Shown piece by piece: positions 26,954 to 35,253 of a DNA stretch of 64,000 bases. This DNA comes from Syntrophorhabdus sp. PtaU1.Bin058 (GTDB taxonomy: Bacteria > Desulfobacterota > Syntrophorhabdia > Syntrophorhabdales > Syntrophorhabdaceae): NCBI GenBank assembly GCA_002067975.1, contig MVRS01000074.1, positions 20,871 through 84,870 on the forward strand, given 5' to 3'. Under the pieces are notes generated by a model. That model worked only from the letters and a program-made list of their open reading frames with translations, ran no database searches and was not told the origin of the DNA. Made by a program: the position numbers and the translations under genes. Within the stretch, counting starts at the first letter, position 1; each line of letters starts with the position of its first letter.

Positions 26954-27066
26954 GTCGCCCCCTCCACGCGACCCACCCACCGGGTGGGTACCCCGGTCCG
27001 TGGAGCCTCCCGCACCCACTTCGTGGGTACCCGGCTCAAGAATTCGCTACAAATATTATTTACCGG
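26954..27066 (+). repeat. GC-rich hairpin repeat, copy C
   Basis: Direct tandem neighbour of copy B. It has the internal ACCCACCCACCGGGTGGGT palindrome, a second small hairpin around CACCCACTTCGTGGGT, and the common tail CTCAAGAATTCGCTACAAA. The gap up to 27229 also carries word repeats. Confidence 0.85.
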
Positions 27067-27069
27067 GAC

Positions 27070-27222
27070 ACCTGCGGTCAGCAGTCAGCATACAGCTATC
27101 AGCTAAAACAAAAAAGGCTTTAAGCTGAGAGCTGATGGCTGATAGCTGAAAGCTGGTGGCCAAAGAAGTCGTCAACGTCGAATATCGATAATAGATCATC
27201 GGGTATCGAGTTTGCGCGTCAA
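27070..27222. repeat. Intergenic word-repeat tract 9
   Basis: GGTCAGCAGTCAGCATACAG and CTATCAGCTAAAA face the complementary AGCTGAGAGCTGATGGCTGA and TAGCTGAAAGCTGG, forming a foldback; then CGAATATCGATAATAGATCA. No gene is supported in the gap 26814-27229. Confidence 0.75.
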
Positions 27223-27229
27223 ATTCCGG

Positions 27230-27258
27230 TTGACTTCATGAACATCGTTGGATATTCT
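27230..27258 (+). promoter_or_regulatory. Promoter of the structured leader
   Basis: TTGACT at 27230-27235, exactly 17 nt spacer, TATTCT at 27253-27258. Predicted transcription start near 27265, giving a leader of about 137 nt before the ATG at 27402. Confidence 0.75.
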
Positions 27259-27264
27259 TATTAT

Positions 27265-27364
27265 ATATAAGGCAAACCTGATGGGTTTAGGAACGCGCCG
27301 TGCGTTTCTAAAGGTATTGTAAAAGGATGGTCGGGCCGCCACCTGGAGAAGAATCCGGGTGGCG
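27265..27364 (+). ncRNA. GEMM-like (c-di-GMP/cGAMP) riboswitch candidate
   Basis: The leader holds elements in the order expected for a GEMM-I aptamer: GGCAAACC (27271-27278), GGAACGC (27290-27296), a receptor-like CTAAAG (27308-27313) facing GGATGG (27325-27330), then CGGGCCGCC (27332-27340). The GGC at 27271 can pair with GCC at 27338-27340 to close the aptamer. That GCC is also in the left arm of the terminator, so the two folds exclude each other and ligand binding would favour read-through. The canonical ACGCAAAGC is degenerate here and the P1b loop is not GNRA. A different class is possible. Confidence 0.55.
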
Positions 27365-27373
27365 TTTTTATTT
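27337..27373 (+). terminator. Intrinsic terminator in leader
   Basis: CGCCACC (27337-27343) pairs with GGTGGCG (27358-27364), extended by inner TGG/CCG pairs, followed by TTTTTATTTT. It lies upstream of the coding start, so it is an attenuator serving as riboswitch expression platform. Confidence 0.85.
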
Positions 27374-27401
27374 TGTTGCAATAATAAAAAGGGAGGTCAA
27401 T

Positions 27402-27767
27402 ATGACAAAACAAGTAATGTATCTGTTCGCAGCAATCGTATTACTCCAGGCGATGTTTTTGACGGGGATGGGCTATGGGTTCAACGCCGCAGACCTTCAG
27501 AAAGTCAACAGCACAAACAAGTGTGAAAAGTGCGACCTGTCGAACGCGGACTTTTCCAATATAGATATGTATGGAGCATACCTGGTAGAAACAAACCTCA
27601 CAGGGGCCAACCTTTCCGATGCAAGCTTCAATGACGCCAACCTCACGGGGGCAAACCTGAAAGGGGCAAACATCAAAGGGGCAAATTTTTCAGGCGCGAA
27701 GCTGTCTAACGCCATATGGGTTGACGGCAGAAAGTGCCAATCGGGATCGGTAGGCAAATGTAAATAG
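27402..27767 (+). CDS. Secreted pentapeptide-repeat protein
   Basis: A 121-residue protein with a signal peptide ([20 protein letters not shown], cleavage near 25-28) followed by about ten pentapeptide units of the A(D/N)LxxAN type, residues about 42-100: [20 protein letters not shown], then [20 protein letters not shown]. These build a right-handed quadrilateral beta helix. Paired cysteines (CEKC and a C-terminal pair) flank the repeat and could cap it by disulfides. The ATG at 27402 follows GGGAGGTCAAT; the earlier in-frame ATG at 27327 is inside the attenuator. Function unknown; expression is probably controlled by the leader. Confidence 0.85.
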   Translation: MTKQVMYLFAAIVLLQAMFLTGMGYGFNAADLQKVNSTNKCEKCDLSNADFSNIDMYGAYLVETNLTGANLSDASFNDANLTGANLKGANIKGANFSGAKLSNAIWVDGRKCQSGSVGKCK

Positions 27768-27783
27768 CCCTTTCTCTCTGTAC

Positions 27784-28479
27784 CTATAGGTGATTGATCC
27801 CATCCCCTTTATTGTCTTCTTTCATCTTCTTTTCGAGATATCCCTTGGCGATGTCTTTTCCTCCCAGGCCGCAGGCTATAGCGAGGGCGAGGATGACCCC
27901 TCCAAAGGTTATGGCAAAGGCGATAAGAATGGTCTCCCTCCCTATCCCGAGCTGCTCCAACGCCATTGTGCATGATAATATGAAGACCGTGAATTTCACA
28001 AATTTACTGAGCAATCCGGAGTATTTAATGCCGGCATTCACCGACGCGATAAGCACGGCACGCCTGAAGAAGTTGCTCAGGAGATAGCCTATTATCAAGA
28101 TGAAGGCCGCAATAAACATATTGGGGATATAGAGAAAGAATCTTTCCAGCAATTGTTCTACGGTGGGTATCCTGAGGTTTTGCATGGATACTATCAGAAA
28201 GGTAAGGACAATGATCCACCCAATTATCTTGGAGATGAGGACCGAGAGGGACTCCCTGATTCCGCTCCTGGAGAGGGCTTCGACGATACCTGACCTTTCC
28301 AGAAATTTATCAAGTTTTATGGTCCTGAAAAATTTCTGGAAGATCATCCTGATGATAACGGCAAGGAATATCCCGATAACCAGGAGGAGGATCGATGCGA
28401 AAAGATTCGGCAGAAAGTAGAGCAGTTTTTCATAGCATTTTTCAAAAGGCTCAACGATAATTCTCTGAAAAATATTCAT
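27784..28479 (-). CDS. Small-conductance mechanosensitive channel-like membrane protein
   Basis: A 231-residue protein with an N-terminal helix LFASILLLVIGIFLAVIIRM and further helices, carrying the conserved TM-helix repeat (SGIRESLSVLISKIIGWIIV, then PNMFIAAFILIIGYLLSNFF) found in MscS-related and CmpX-like proteins. It lacks the large cytoplasmic MscS beta domain. It would sit in the inner membrane and may respond to osmotic downshift. It follows a glycosyltransferase gene by 15 bp on the same strand in the osmolyte region. Confidence 0.8.
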   Translation of the reverse strand: MNIFQRIIVEPFEKCYEKLLYFLPNLFASILLLVIGIFLAVIIRMIFQKFFRTIKLDKFLERSGIVEALSRSGIRESLSVLISKIIGWIIVLTFLIVSMQNLRIPTVEQLLERFFLYIPNMFIAAFILIIGYLLSNFFRRAVLIASVNAGIKYSGLLSKFVKFTVFILSCTMALEQLGIGRETILIAFAITFGGVILALAIACGLGGKDIAKGYLEKKMKEDNKGDGINHL

Positions 28480-28494
28480 GTTCCATACCCCCTT

Positions 28495-29775
28495 TTATTC
28501 ATCCCAATTCCTGATGAGGAAGTCTTTCTTTGCTTCGAACGTCGAACGGAGATTTTCGATCTTTTCCTCAACCTCCCGTGCGCCGCTGTCCAGTGTTTCC
28601 ATAACGAACGAGGCCGTCCTGCCTATGTAGAGCGGGGTCAGGGATTTTAGAAGATGCTCCCTGTTCATTACCCTTCTGTGTGCTGCAAGGATAAAGCTGT
28701 AGATCGTCTCGACCCAGATCTCGTCCGGTATCCTGAATGTCTTTTTTCTGCTGCCCGTCAGTTTAGTAAAAAAATTGTACAGCTCTTTTGACATAAATTC
28801 CTTCCAGAAAACACCCAGTTCTTTGATGCCGAGCGAAAAGCGGTCTATCATCCTTTCCAGATTTACATTGACCGGCTCAAGGCCGACATCGTACTGAAAT
28901 CCAAGCGTAGGGACAGGCTTGGACGATCTGACGGGTTTCCATACTGCAGAATAGGTCTCCATAAGATCGAGCGCCGCGCTCACCACCTGGTACAGCATTG
29001 CGCTCAAATCCGCGCCGGGGTCCTTTGCGTCGTGGATCTTTGCCCCGAGATATGACTGGCATATCGGGAAATTGTTCGCAATGGCAGTGGTCGTCATCCA
29101 TATATCTATGCCGTATCGCGCGACATCCGTTTCCCACACCTCCTTGGCCAGATAAAAGCCGGCCAGTTTTCCTGAAAAACCGAAATCGCCGCCGATGGGT
29201 TGCCTGACACGCTCACCGTAAAGGGCGCTTGTTAAAGGATAGACTATGCTGTTTGTAATGGTGCCGTCATATTTGTGCCTCTGGTAAAGAGGGGCAACGT
29301 AATCAAAACCCCCTTCGAGGACGGGCTTGACGAGAAGCTCGATCCATTCAGGGGTGATGCTTCTCAGGTCCGAGTCAACAACGGCGCAGGCCTTTACCTT
29401 AAGGGTGTTGGCGATCTCAAAGATTGCCCTGAATGCGCTCCCCTTGCCGGGAATCCCCTGGTATGGGGTCACGATCTTAAAAAAGGGGGCCGCCTTCCGC
29501 GTTATAAGGATTGTTTGAAAGTCATCAACCGTTGTATCCCGGACGATCTCCTTTGTCCCGTCGGTTGAGCCTCCGTCTGAATTAACGAGAAGCGTCTTTT
29601 GCTCGGGGAAATATTTTGCAAGACCTGCCTGTACGGCCCTCACTACGTGGCCTATCGTGTGGGCGTTGTTATAGCTCGGGATCCCTACGAGGATATCGGC
29701 CTCCCCGATCCCTTTGGCCTGTTCATCAAGAGGGTTGTTTTCCGTGATGTTGTCCATCTCATCCTTCGCCATCAC
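28495..29775 (-). CDS. Glycosyltransferase family 2, GpgS-like group
   Basis: A 426-residue GT-A glycosyltransferase. It opens with ILVGIPSYNNAHTIGHVVRA, has NSDGGSTDGT in the donor-binding loop and ACAVVDSDLRS as the DxD metal site, then GGDFGFSGKLAGFYL. There is no membrane helix. The fold and the company of trehalose genes suggest a soluble enzyme making a glucoside or glycerate-type osmolyte or a storage primer. The start overlaps the treY stop by 4 bp. Substrates are unknown; a polysaccharide role is the alternative. Confidence 0.82.
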   Translation of the reverse strand: MMAKDEMDNITENNPLDEQAKGIGEADILVGIPSYNNAHTIGHVVRAVQAGLAKYFPEQKTLLVNSDGGSTDGTKEIVRDTTVDDFQTILITRKAAPFFKIVTPYQGIPGKGSAFRAIFEIANTLKVKACAVVDSDLRSITPEWIELLVKPVLEGGFDYVAPLYQRHKYDGTITNSIVYPLTSALYGERVRQPIGGDFGFSGKLAGFYLAKEVWETDVARYGIDIWMTTTAIANNFPICQSYLGAKIHDAKDPGADLSAMLYQVVSAALDLMETYSAVWKPVRSSKPVPTLGFQYDVGLEPVNVNLERMIDRFSLGIKELGVFWKEFMSKELYNFFTKLTGSRKKTFRIPDEIWVETIYSFILAAHRRVMNREHLLKSLTPLYIGRTASFVMETLDSGAREVEEKIENLRSTFEAKKDFLIRNWDE

Positions 29776-32700
29776 TTCACCTTGTCAAGGAGGGCAACCG
29801 GGTAATTTGCAAGGACCTCCCCGATGTATAAGACATTGGATTGTTCGTGAGTGCGCACCTGCACGATCTCATCGGTAAAGACATTACGATACTCTGCCCC
29901 TTCCTTCTCAAAGGGCACTGCAACAAAGGTGTTGTCCCACACGGCGCTGCCAAGCGGGAGATCGGTGTGGCGGGGTATGATCCTTGAAAAAAATCTTGGC
30001 GCCACGGTTATTGCTATTGCATCAGCCTTTTTTCTTGCGAATGCGCATATATTTTCCCACTTCCCGCCATCGGTTATCAACGGAATATACCTGCCGGTAT
30101 CGAAGAGGTACCCGTTTTGTCTCCGGTAGTGGAGGGCCTTGTATATGAGGTACATCTTTATCATACCGTCATGCCTTGAATCGGTTAAGCGATGCGCAAG
30201 GGTCGCAGCGTCCCCGTCCTTTTCATATTCTTTTAATTGTTCAAAGGTCTTGATCCTTTTCCCGTAATCCACCGGTCTTCTGTTGTCAGGGTCAACAAGC
30301 GCAAAATTCCATAATTCGGTACCCTGGTAAAAATCGGCAACACCGGGCGATGTTATCTTGAGGAGTGTCTGCGAGAGAGAGTTATAGATGCCGTAATCGG
30401 AGACCATGTGTTGGAATACAAGGAAGTCCTCGAGGAACATATTATCCTCGGAACCCGTCATGACGGCATCAATGAAAACGTTCATAGCATCTTCGTAGAC
30501 GGCGTCCGGGTTGATCCAGCTCGTATGTTCCTTTGCCTCCCTCGAGGCCTTCTGCATATAATCTTTGATCCTCTGTGTAAACACCGCATATTCTTCTGTG
30601 TCGACAGGTCCCCCGATGGGCCACACGCCCAGCAGGGTCTGATACAACAGATATTCTTCGTTCTGATCCGGCACCGGACGATTATCCACGATGATCTTCT
30701 TTTTTACGTTATACCTGGCCCACTTCGTAAGGCATCCGTTCCATATATCGGGGAGCTCGGAGAGGACATTGATACGTGCGCGCACATCCTCGCTCCTCTT
30801 GCAGTCATGCGTTGACGTTGTTATCAGCGCATGAGGCCATGATTTAATGCGCTCTATGTTCTGACCGTGAAATGTCTTGAGCGACGTACCGAACCTGTCG
30901 GGACTTCCCCCGACCTCGTTGAGGGAGGTGAGGCGATTGTAGATGTAAAATGCCGTATCCTCAACGCCTTTGGCCGTTACGGGGCCGGTGATCTGTTGGA
31001 ACCTCATTGTGAAGTCGAGCCATTCGGACCTGTCGTCCTCACTGAAACCGTCAGGGAACCTCAATAGCAGGACGTCCCGGATAAAATCGAAGATGGACTG
31101 GTTCAGGGCAGGGTTCCTTTTTTTTGCCTTTGATATCGCGAGGTCTATGTAGTGGGAGTCCCGTTCGTTTATCTTCCACGTGGTGATATACGTCCTGTAT
31201 ACCGGAAAATAGGCGATGATCTCGATAAGGGCCTTTATGAGGCTGTTTAATGTAAAATCCCTTGTATGCCTGTTTTTCTCAGAGAGCCTGTTGAGATAAT
31301 GGCCGATCATGTTGACCTCGCCGGACATGGCAACCTGCATTACCAGTTTTTTCTTTTCATACATGATGTCCTGAAAACCCGTACTGGTCTTTGTAAATCT
31401 CCTGTATATCCTTTCAAAGGCCTTTCCGCTGTTCGTGTCGACGAATATCCCGCTGACGGAGTTAAGGAATACGTACCCCGTTGTGCTGAAGATCGGCCAT
31501 TCCTCGGGCATGATCTCGCCTTTGGTGAGTATCTTTTCGCCGATGATATAGAACGGCTTGTAATCAGGGTCTGCATTGAGCATCTCCTTATACCTGTTGA
31601 CGATCTCCTCGTCCGCTTCGGCGTTGAGGTAATCAATAGGGAGCTGCGCCTCTTTCTTTACCCTTTCGATATATGCCCGCCTCAATTGTACGAAGCATTC
31701 TTTCTGAAGACGATGAAAATATTCCGAAGGGTTGTACAGCCCGTCAGGATGATCGACCCGCAAGCCCGTTACCTTGCCCTCTTTGATGAGTTCGAAGATA
31801 AGTTTATGCGTCTCCCTGAATACGTCTTCCTTCTGCATATGCAGGGCGCCGAGGCCGTTTATATCGAAAAACCTCTTGTAGTTTATCTCTTCGGCGGCGA
31901 CGCGCCAGTGTGAGAAGCGGTATATCTGCTCTCGTAAAAGGTTATCGAGAAGGTCAAAACTTTTCGGCTCCCCCTTGACGCCGTTAAACGTCCTCACGTT
32001 TTCGTCGATAAAATCTCTGATCTCATTGCATTCCCCGTAAAGCTGCCGGAGGCGCCTTTTGATGATCTCCTTCTCCCTGCGCCTCTCCTGAACCTTCTCC
32101 GGACGGCTTTCAGTATAGGAAGGGAGGTGGTTAAGGGCGGTAATGATACTCAGCAGTTCCGTATAATGGGGATTGTTTTTGTGAAGTGCGCGTCGTAGCG
32201 CATCAATATTGTGGTTGAGGATGTGGGTATAGGTTTTGGGCATCACCGGGAATTTAAAGTCATAGTAGTGTATGAAAAAGGAACCCTCTGAAAACGACAC
32301 GGTCAGCTCCTGGTTTTCCAGGACCTTTCCATATTGCTCCCCGAGAAAAGGGAGAAGGATCTTGTCGGTAAGCTCCTTCTTCACGGGGTTCCAGTCGATG
32401 TCAAAAAAATGCGCGTACGGCGAACTCGGCCCGTTTTCCAGGACATCCGTCCACCAGGTGTTCTCAAAGCTCGCTATGCACATGTGGTTGGGGACAATAT
32501 CGAGTATCTGTCCCATGTCCCTGCTCTTAAGCTCTGTAATGAGTCCCTCGTACTCCCCTTCTGTGCCGACCTCGGGGTTGAGGGCGTGCGGGTCGACGAC
32601 ATCATATCCATGGAGACTCTCCCTGGATGCCTTTAAATACGGAGAGGAGTATATATCGCTGATCCCCAGATCATAGAGGTATTGTACGATCTTTGCGGCG

Positions 32701-32783
32701 TCGTTGAACGTAAAGGAGGCGTTAAACTGTAATCGATACGTTGATGCTGGGATTCTTGGGGTGAGGAGTTTCTCTTTCTTCAT
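29772..32783 (-). CDS. treY: Malto-oligosyltrehalose synthase
   Basis: A GH13 enzyme that converts the reducing-end alpha-1,4 linkage of a malto-oligosaccharide or glycogen chain into a trehalose unit, working with TreZ. N-terminal RIPASTYRLQFNASFTF is the TreY hallmark. Catalytic motifs are LDIVPNHM, GLRVDHPDGL (nucleophile Asp), IGEKILTKGE (acid/base Glu) and TTSTHDCKRSEDVRAR. I place the start at the ATG at 32783, one base after the GH57 gene stop, not at 32819 inside it; this gives 1003 residues. A large insert of about 60 residues after LNHLPSYTES is normal for the family. Confidence 0.96.
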   Translation of the reverse strand: MKKEKLLTPRIPASTYRLQFNASFTFNDAAKIVQYLYDLGISDIYSSPYLKASRESLHGYDVVDPHALNPEVGTEGEYEGLITELKSRDMGQILDIVPNHMCIASFENTWWTDVLENGPSSPYAHFFDIDWNPVKKELTDKILLPFLGEQYGKVLENQELTVSFSEGSFFIHYYDFKFPVMPKTYTHILNHNIDALRRALHKNNPHYTELLSIITALNHLPSYTESRPEKVQERRREKEIIKRRLRQLYGECNEIRDFIDENVRTFNGVKGEPKSFDLLDNLLREQIYRFSHWRVAAEEINYKRFFDINGLGALHMQKEDVFRETHKLIFELIKEGKVTGLRVDHPDGLYNPSEYFHRLQKECFVQLRRAYIERVKKEAQLPIDYLNAEADEEIVNRYKEMLNADPDYKPFYIIGEKILTKGEIMPEEWPIFSTTGYVFLNSVSGIFVDTNSGKAFERIYRRFTKTSTGFQDIMYEKKKLVMQVAMSGEVNMIGHYLNRLSEKNRHTRDFTLNSLIKALIEIIAYFPVYRTYITTWKINERDSHYIDLAISKAKKRNPALNQSIFDFIRDVLLLRFPDGFSEDDRSEWLDFTMRFQQITGPVTAKGVEDTAFYIYNRLTSLNEVGGSPDRFGTSLKTFHGQNIERIKSWPHALITTSTHDCKRSEDVRARINVLSELPDIWNGCLTKWARYNVKKKIIVDNRPVPDQNEEYLLYQTLLGVWPIGGPVDTEEYAVFTQRIKDYMQKASREAKEHTSWINPDAVYEDAMNVFIDAVMTGSEDNMFLEDFLVFQHMVSDYGIYNSLSQTLLKITSPGVADFYQGTELWNFALVDPDNRRPVDYGKRIKTFEQLKEYEKDGDAATLAHRLTDSRHDGMIKMYLIYKALHYRRQNGYLFDTGRYIPLITDGGKWENICAFARKKADAIAITVAPRFFSRIIPRHTDLPLGSAVWDNTFVAVPFEKEGAEYRNVFTDEIVQVRTHEQSNVLYIGEVLANYPVALLDKVK

Positions 32784-32784
32784 T

Positions 32785-35238
32785 TTAACCCTCAGAGCCT
32801 TTATGGAGCACCGCGTCAACGTTGAAATATATCAACTCGCCCAGTTGCCTGAAATGCTCCACCCAGGCCTCTGCTCCCTTATCGCCATTCGCTGCCCGGG
32901 GGGAAAGATCCCCGAGGGAGCCCTTTGCGATCCTGTAATATATATTCTGTATTGTCCAGTAGTCTATGTCAACGGGGATCGACTTAAGCAGCGCAATGAT
33001 GCCCTGGACCCTCATAAGGAGCGGGAGATTTGCATGGTCGCCGGCAAGTTCCGTCATAAAGCCTTCGAGCCTGCGTCTCACAATAGACTCGGCATCGGCA
33101 GGATCGAGGGATACCTTCCATTTTTTTATCTCCTTTACTATGGCGCCTATCCGCTCGAGGTCAATATCGTCTTTCTGGAATTCGTTCTTGATGGATGAAA
33201 GGAGGGCGTGCTCTGCGGCGGCGATAAAGATCTTCGGGACAGGCAGCCCGGCCTCCTGCAAAAAACCCATCAATATGCGGTCGCTATCAAAGATCTTCTG
33301 ATAGACCCTCTCATAATTTTCGATCGTCTCTCGCAGTATCACCCGCAGCACCTCCCTCTGCTTATCGAGGAAGAGGTGCGCAAGGGAATAGTTGTGCATC
33401 CCGAAGTGGGTATCCATGAGGTGAATGATGCTCGCAACGTCGCCCTGTTCAAAGGCGCTCGCTATGTCACGCTTCATTGCGCTGTATGGTTGATCGCCGA
33501 GAAACGATCGTACGCCGCCGTTGAAGATATGGCCTCCGAGATAGAGCATGCAGTAGCTGATATCCTCCGCGTCGCCCGTTATCTTTGAGGCAACGGTTAT
33601 CTTTCCGACATCGAGCCTTTTCCCGCCGGAACTGATTGACTGCCGGTCCTTCCTCTGCACGTTATAGCTGAACACGTCGGCATCCTCGGGATATTCCTCG
33701 ATCACCGAGCTGACCGCATAGTGCGCCGCCACCTTCTTCAGGTCAACCATGGCAGGCTTGACAAACCTTTCATATATTGCAGCCCCGTCGCCGTATTCCT
33801 GAATATTGCTCTTTGCCCTTCCCAGTTTTTCCAGGAAGGCCGGTTCTATATTGTCCTCGGATAGTTCCACGGCAAGCTGTATTGCCCTGACGGCATACTT
33901 GAGCACCTGTATCGTCTCGATCCCGGAAAGCTCGTCAAAGAACCAGCCGCAGCTTGTGTACATCAGCATGGCGTGTCTCTGCATCTCGAGCAGCTTGATG
34001 ACGGTTATTTCATCGTCGCGGTTCAGGTCTCCTGTTCTGTGCATTTGAATAAATTCATCAAAACGGCTGCGGGAGCGGTCAAGGATTATCTCGATGTAGT
34101 CATTTCTCGCCTGCCATGGATACTTCAGGTATCTTCCCGCGTTCTTTTCATAGATAACGAAAAGGTTATCCCTTAACCAGTCAAATGCCTCGCGCAACGG
34201 TGCCCTCCAGGACTGATTCCATCCGGGATGCCCGCCCGAGCTGCACCCGCAATCGCTTCTCCATCGCTCTATACCGTGGTAGCAACTCCACGAGGTGTTC
34301 TCGAAGATCTGTACCTCGTGGGAAGGCGGGTATTTTGCAAGGTACTCCCCGTAGTTCGTAAGTTGTGCAAGTCCTTCACGCTCTATGAAATCGAGGGCGT
34401 ACGCGAGGGCCATCTCGCCGAACCTGCGATGATGTCCGTAGGTCTCGCCGTCTGTAGCGATGTTGAGAAACTGCGGCCACTTCCTGGCATCGGAAAAGCC
34501 GGTGAGCAGGCGTTTTGCAAAATCCTCTCCCCTGTCGAGTATCTTTTCGAAGGCAACCGCACCGGATATGGGTCCGTCATAGAAGAATATATTGATCTTG
34601 CGGCCTGAGGCAAGCCTCAGGAGGTATGCCCTCGCCGGGTCGATCCTCGCATTACTCACGTCCTTCCATCTCCCCGTTCCTATCTTCCGCACCCTGGAGG
34701 CCTGGCCGGGGGCAAGGATGACAAAGAGTATCCCCAGTTCCGCGAGCATATCAAGCGTCTCCAGGTCAACTGCCGTCTCCGGCAGCCACATGCCTTCCGG
34801 CAGCCGCCTGAACCTGTATTCGAAATCCTTTATCCCCCATATTGCCTGGGTCCTTTTGTCCCGCTCATGGGCTAAGGGCATTATAATGTGATTGTACGAC
34901 TGGGCAATTGCATTTCCGTGGCCCGACCTTTTTTTAATGCCTTCCCTGTCCGATTCAAGTATTGCCTTATATACCTCAGGCGAGTTGTGCTCCATCCACG
35001 ACAGGAGAGTGGGGCCGAAATTAAAACTTATTTTTGAATAATTGCTGACTATCTCCATGATACGGTTGTCGCCGTCAAGGATGCGGGATGCGGAGTTCGG
35101 CGCATAACATTCGGCGTTTATTCTCGCGTTCCAGTCGTGGTATGGATAGGCGGAGTCCTGCACTTCAACGGCCTCAAGCCAGGGGTTCTCCCGCGGAGGC
35201 TGATAGAAATGGCCGTGAATACATATATACCGATCCAT
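32785..35238 (-). CDS. Glycoside hydrolase family 57 with DUF3536 domain
   Basis: An 817-residue GH57 protein. The N-terminal barrel starts with ICIHGHFYQPPRENPWLE; the nucleophile region is EGMWLPETAVDLETL and the acid/base region ATDGETYGHHRRFGEMAL. The C-terminal half is the DUF3536 extension. GH57 members act on alpha-glucans (amylases, branching enzymes, 4-alpha-glucanotransferases). Between treZ and treY it may debranch or trim glycogen to feed the TreY/TreZ pathway, taking the place of the absent treX (inference). Ribosome site CCGGGAGGGTT. Confidence 0.9.
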   Translation of the reverse strand: MDRYICIHGHFYQPPRENPWLEAVEVQDSAYPYHDWNARINAECYAPNSASRILDGDNRIMEIVSNYSKISFNFGPTLLSWMEHNSPEVYKAILESDREGIKKRSGHGNAIAQSYNHIIMPLAHERDKRTQAIWGIKDFEYRFRRLPEGMWLPETAVDLETLDMLAELGILFVILAPGQASRVRKIGTGRWKDVSNARIDPARAYLLRLASGRKINIFFYDGPISGAVAFEKILDRGEDFAKRLLTGFSDARKWPQFLNIATDGETYGHHRRFGEMALAYALDFIEREGLAQLTNYGEYLAKYPPSHEVQIFENTSWSCYHGIERWRSDCGCSSGGHPGWNQSWRAPLREAFDWLRDNLFVIYEKNAGRYLKYPWQARNDYIEIILDRSRSRFDEFIQMHRTGDLNRDDEITVIKLLEMQRHAMLMYTSCGWFFDELSGIETIQVLKYAVRAIQLAVELSEDNIEPAFLEKLGRAKSNIQEYGDGAAIYERFVKPAMVDLKKVAAHYAVSSVIEEYPEDADVFSYNVQRKDRQSISSGGKRLDVGKITVASKITGDAEDISYCMLYLGGHIFNGGVRSFLGDQPYSAMKRDIASAFEQGDVASIIHLMDTHFGMHNYSLAHLFLDKQREVLRVILRETIENYERVYQKIFDSDRILMGFLQEAGLPVPKIFIAAAEHALLSSIKNEFQKDDIDLERIGAIVKEIKKWKVSLDPADAESIVRRRLEGFMTELAGDHANLPLLMRVQGIIALLKSIPVDIDYWTIQNIYYRIAKGSLGDLSPRAANGDKGAEAWVEHFRQLGELIYFNVDAVLHKGSEG

Positions 35239-35253
35239 AACCCTCCCGGTCTT

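Noticed and set aside
26831..27128. Overlapping frames of 91 and 95 residues
   Set aside because: Low-complexity translation of the tandem GC-rich hairpin repeat (APSTRPTHRV in two frames).
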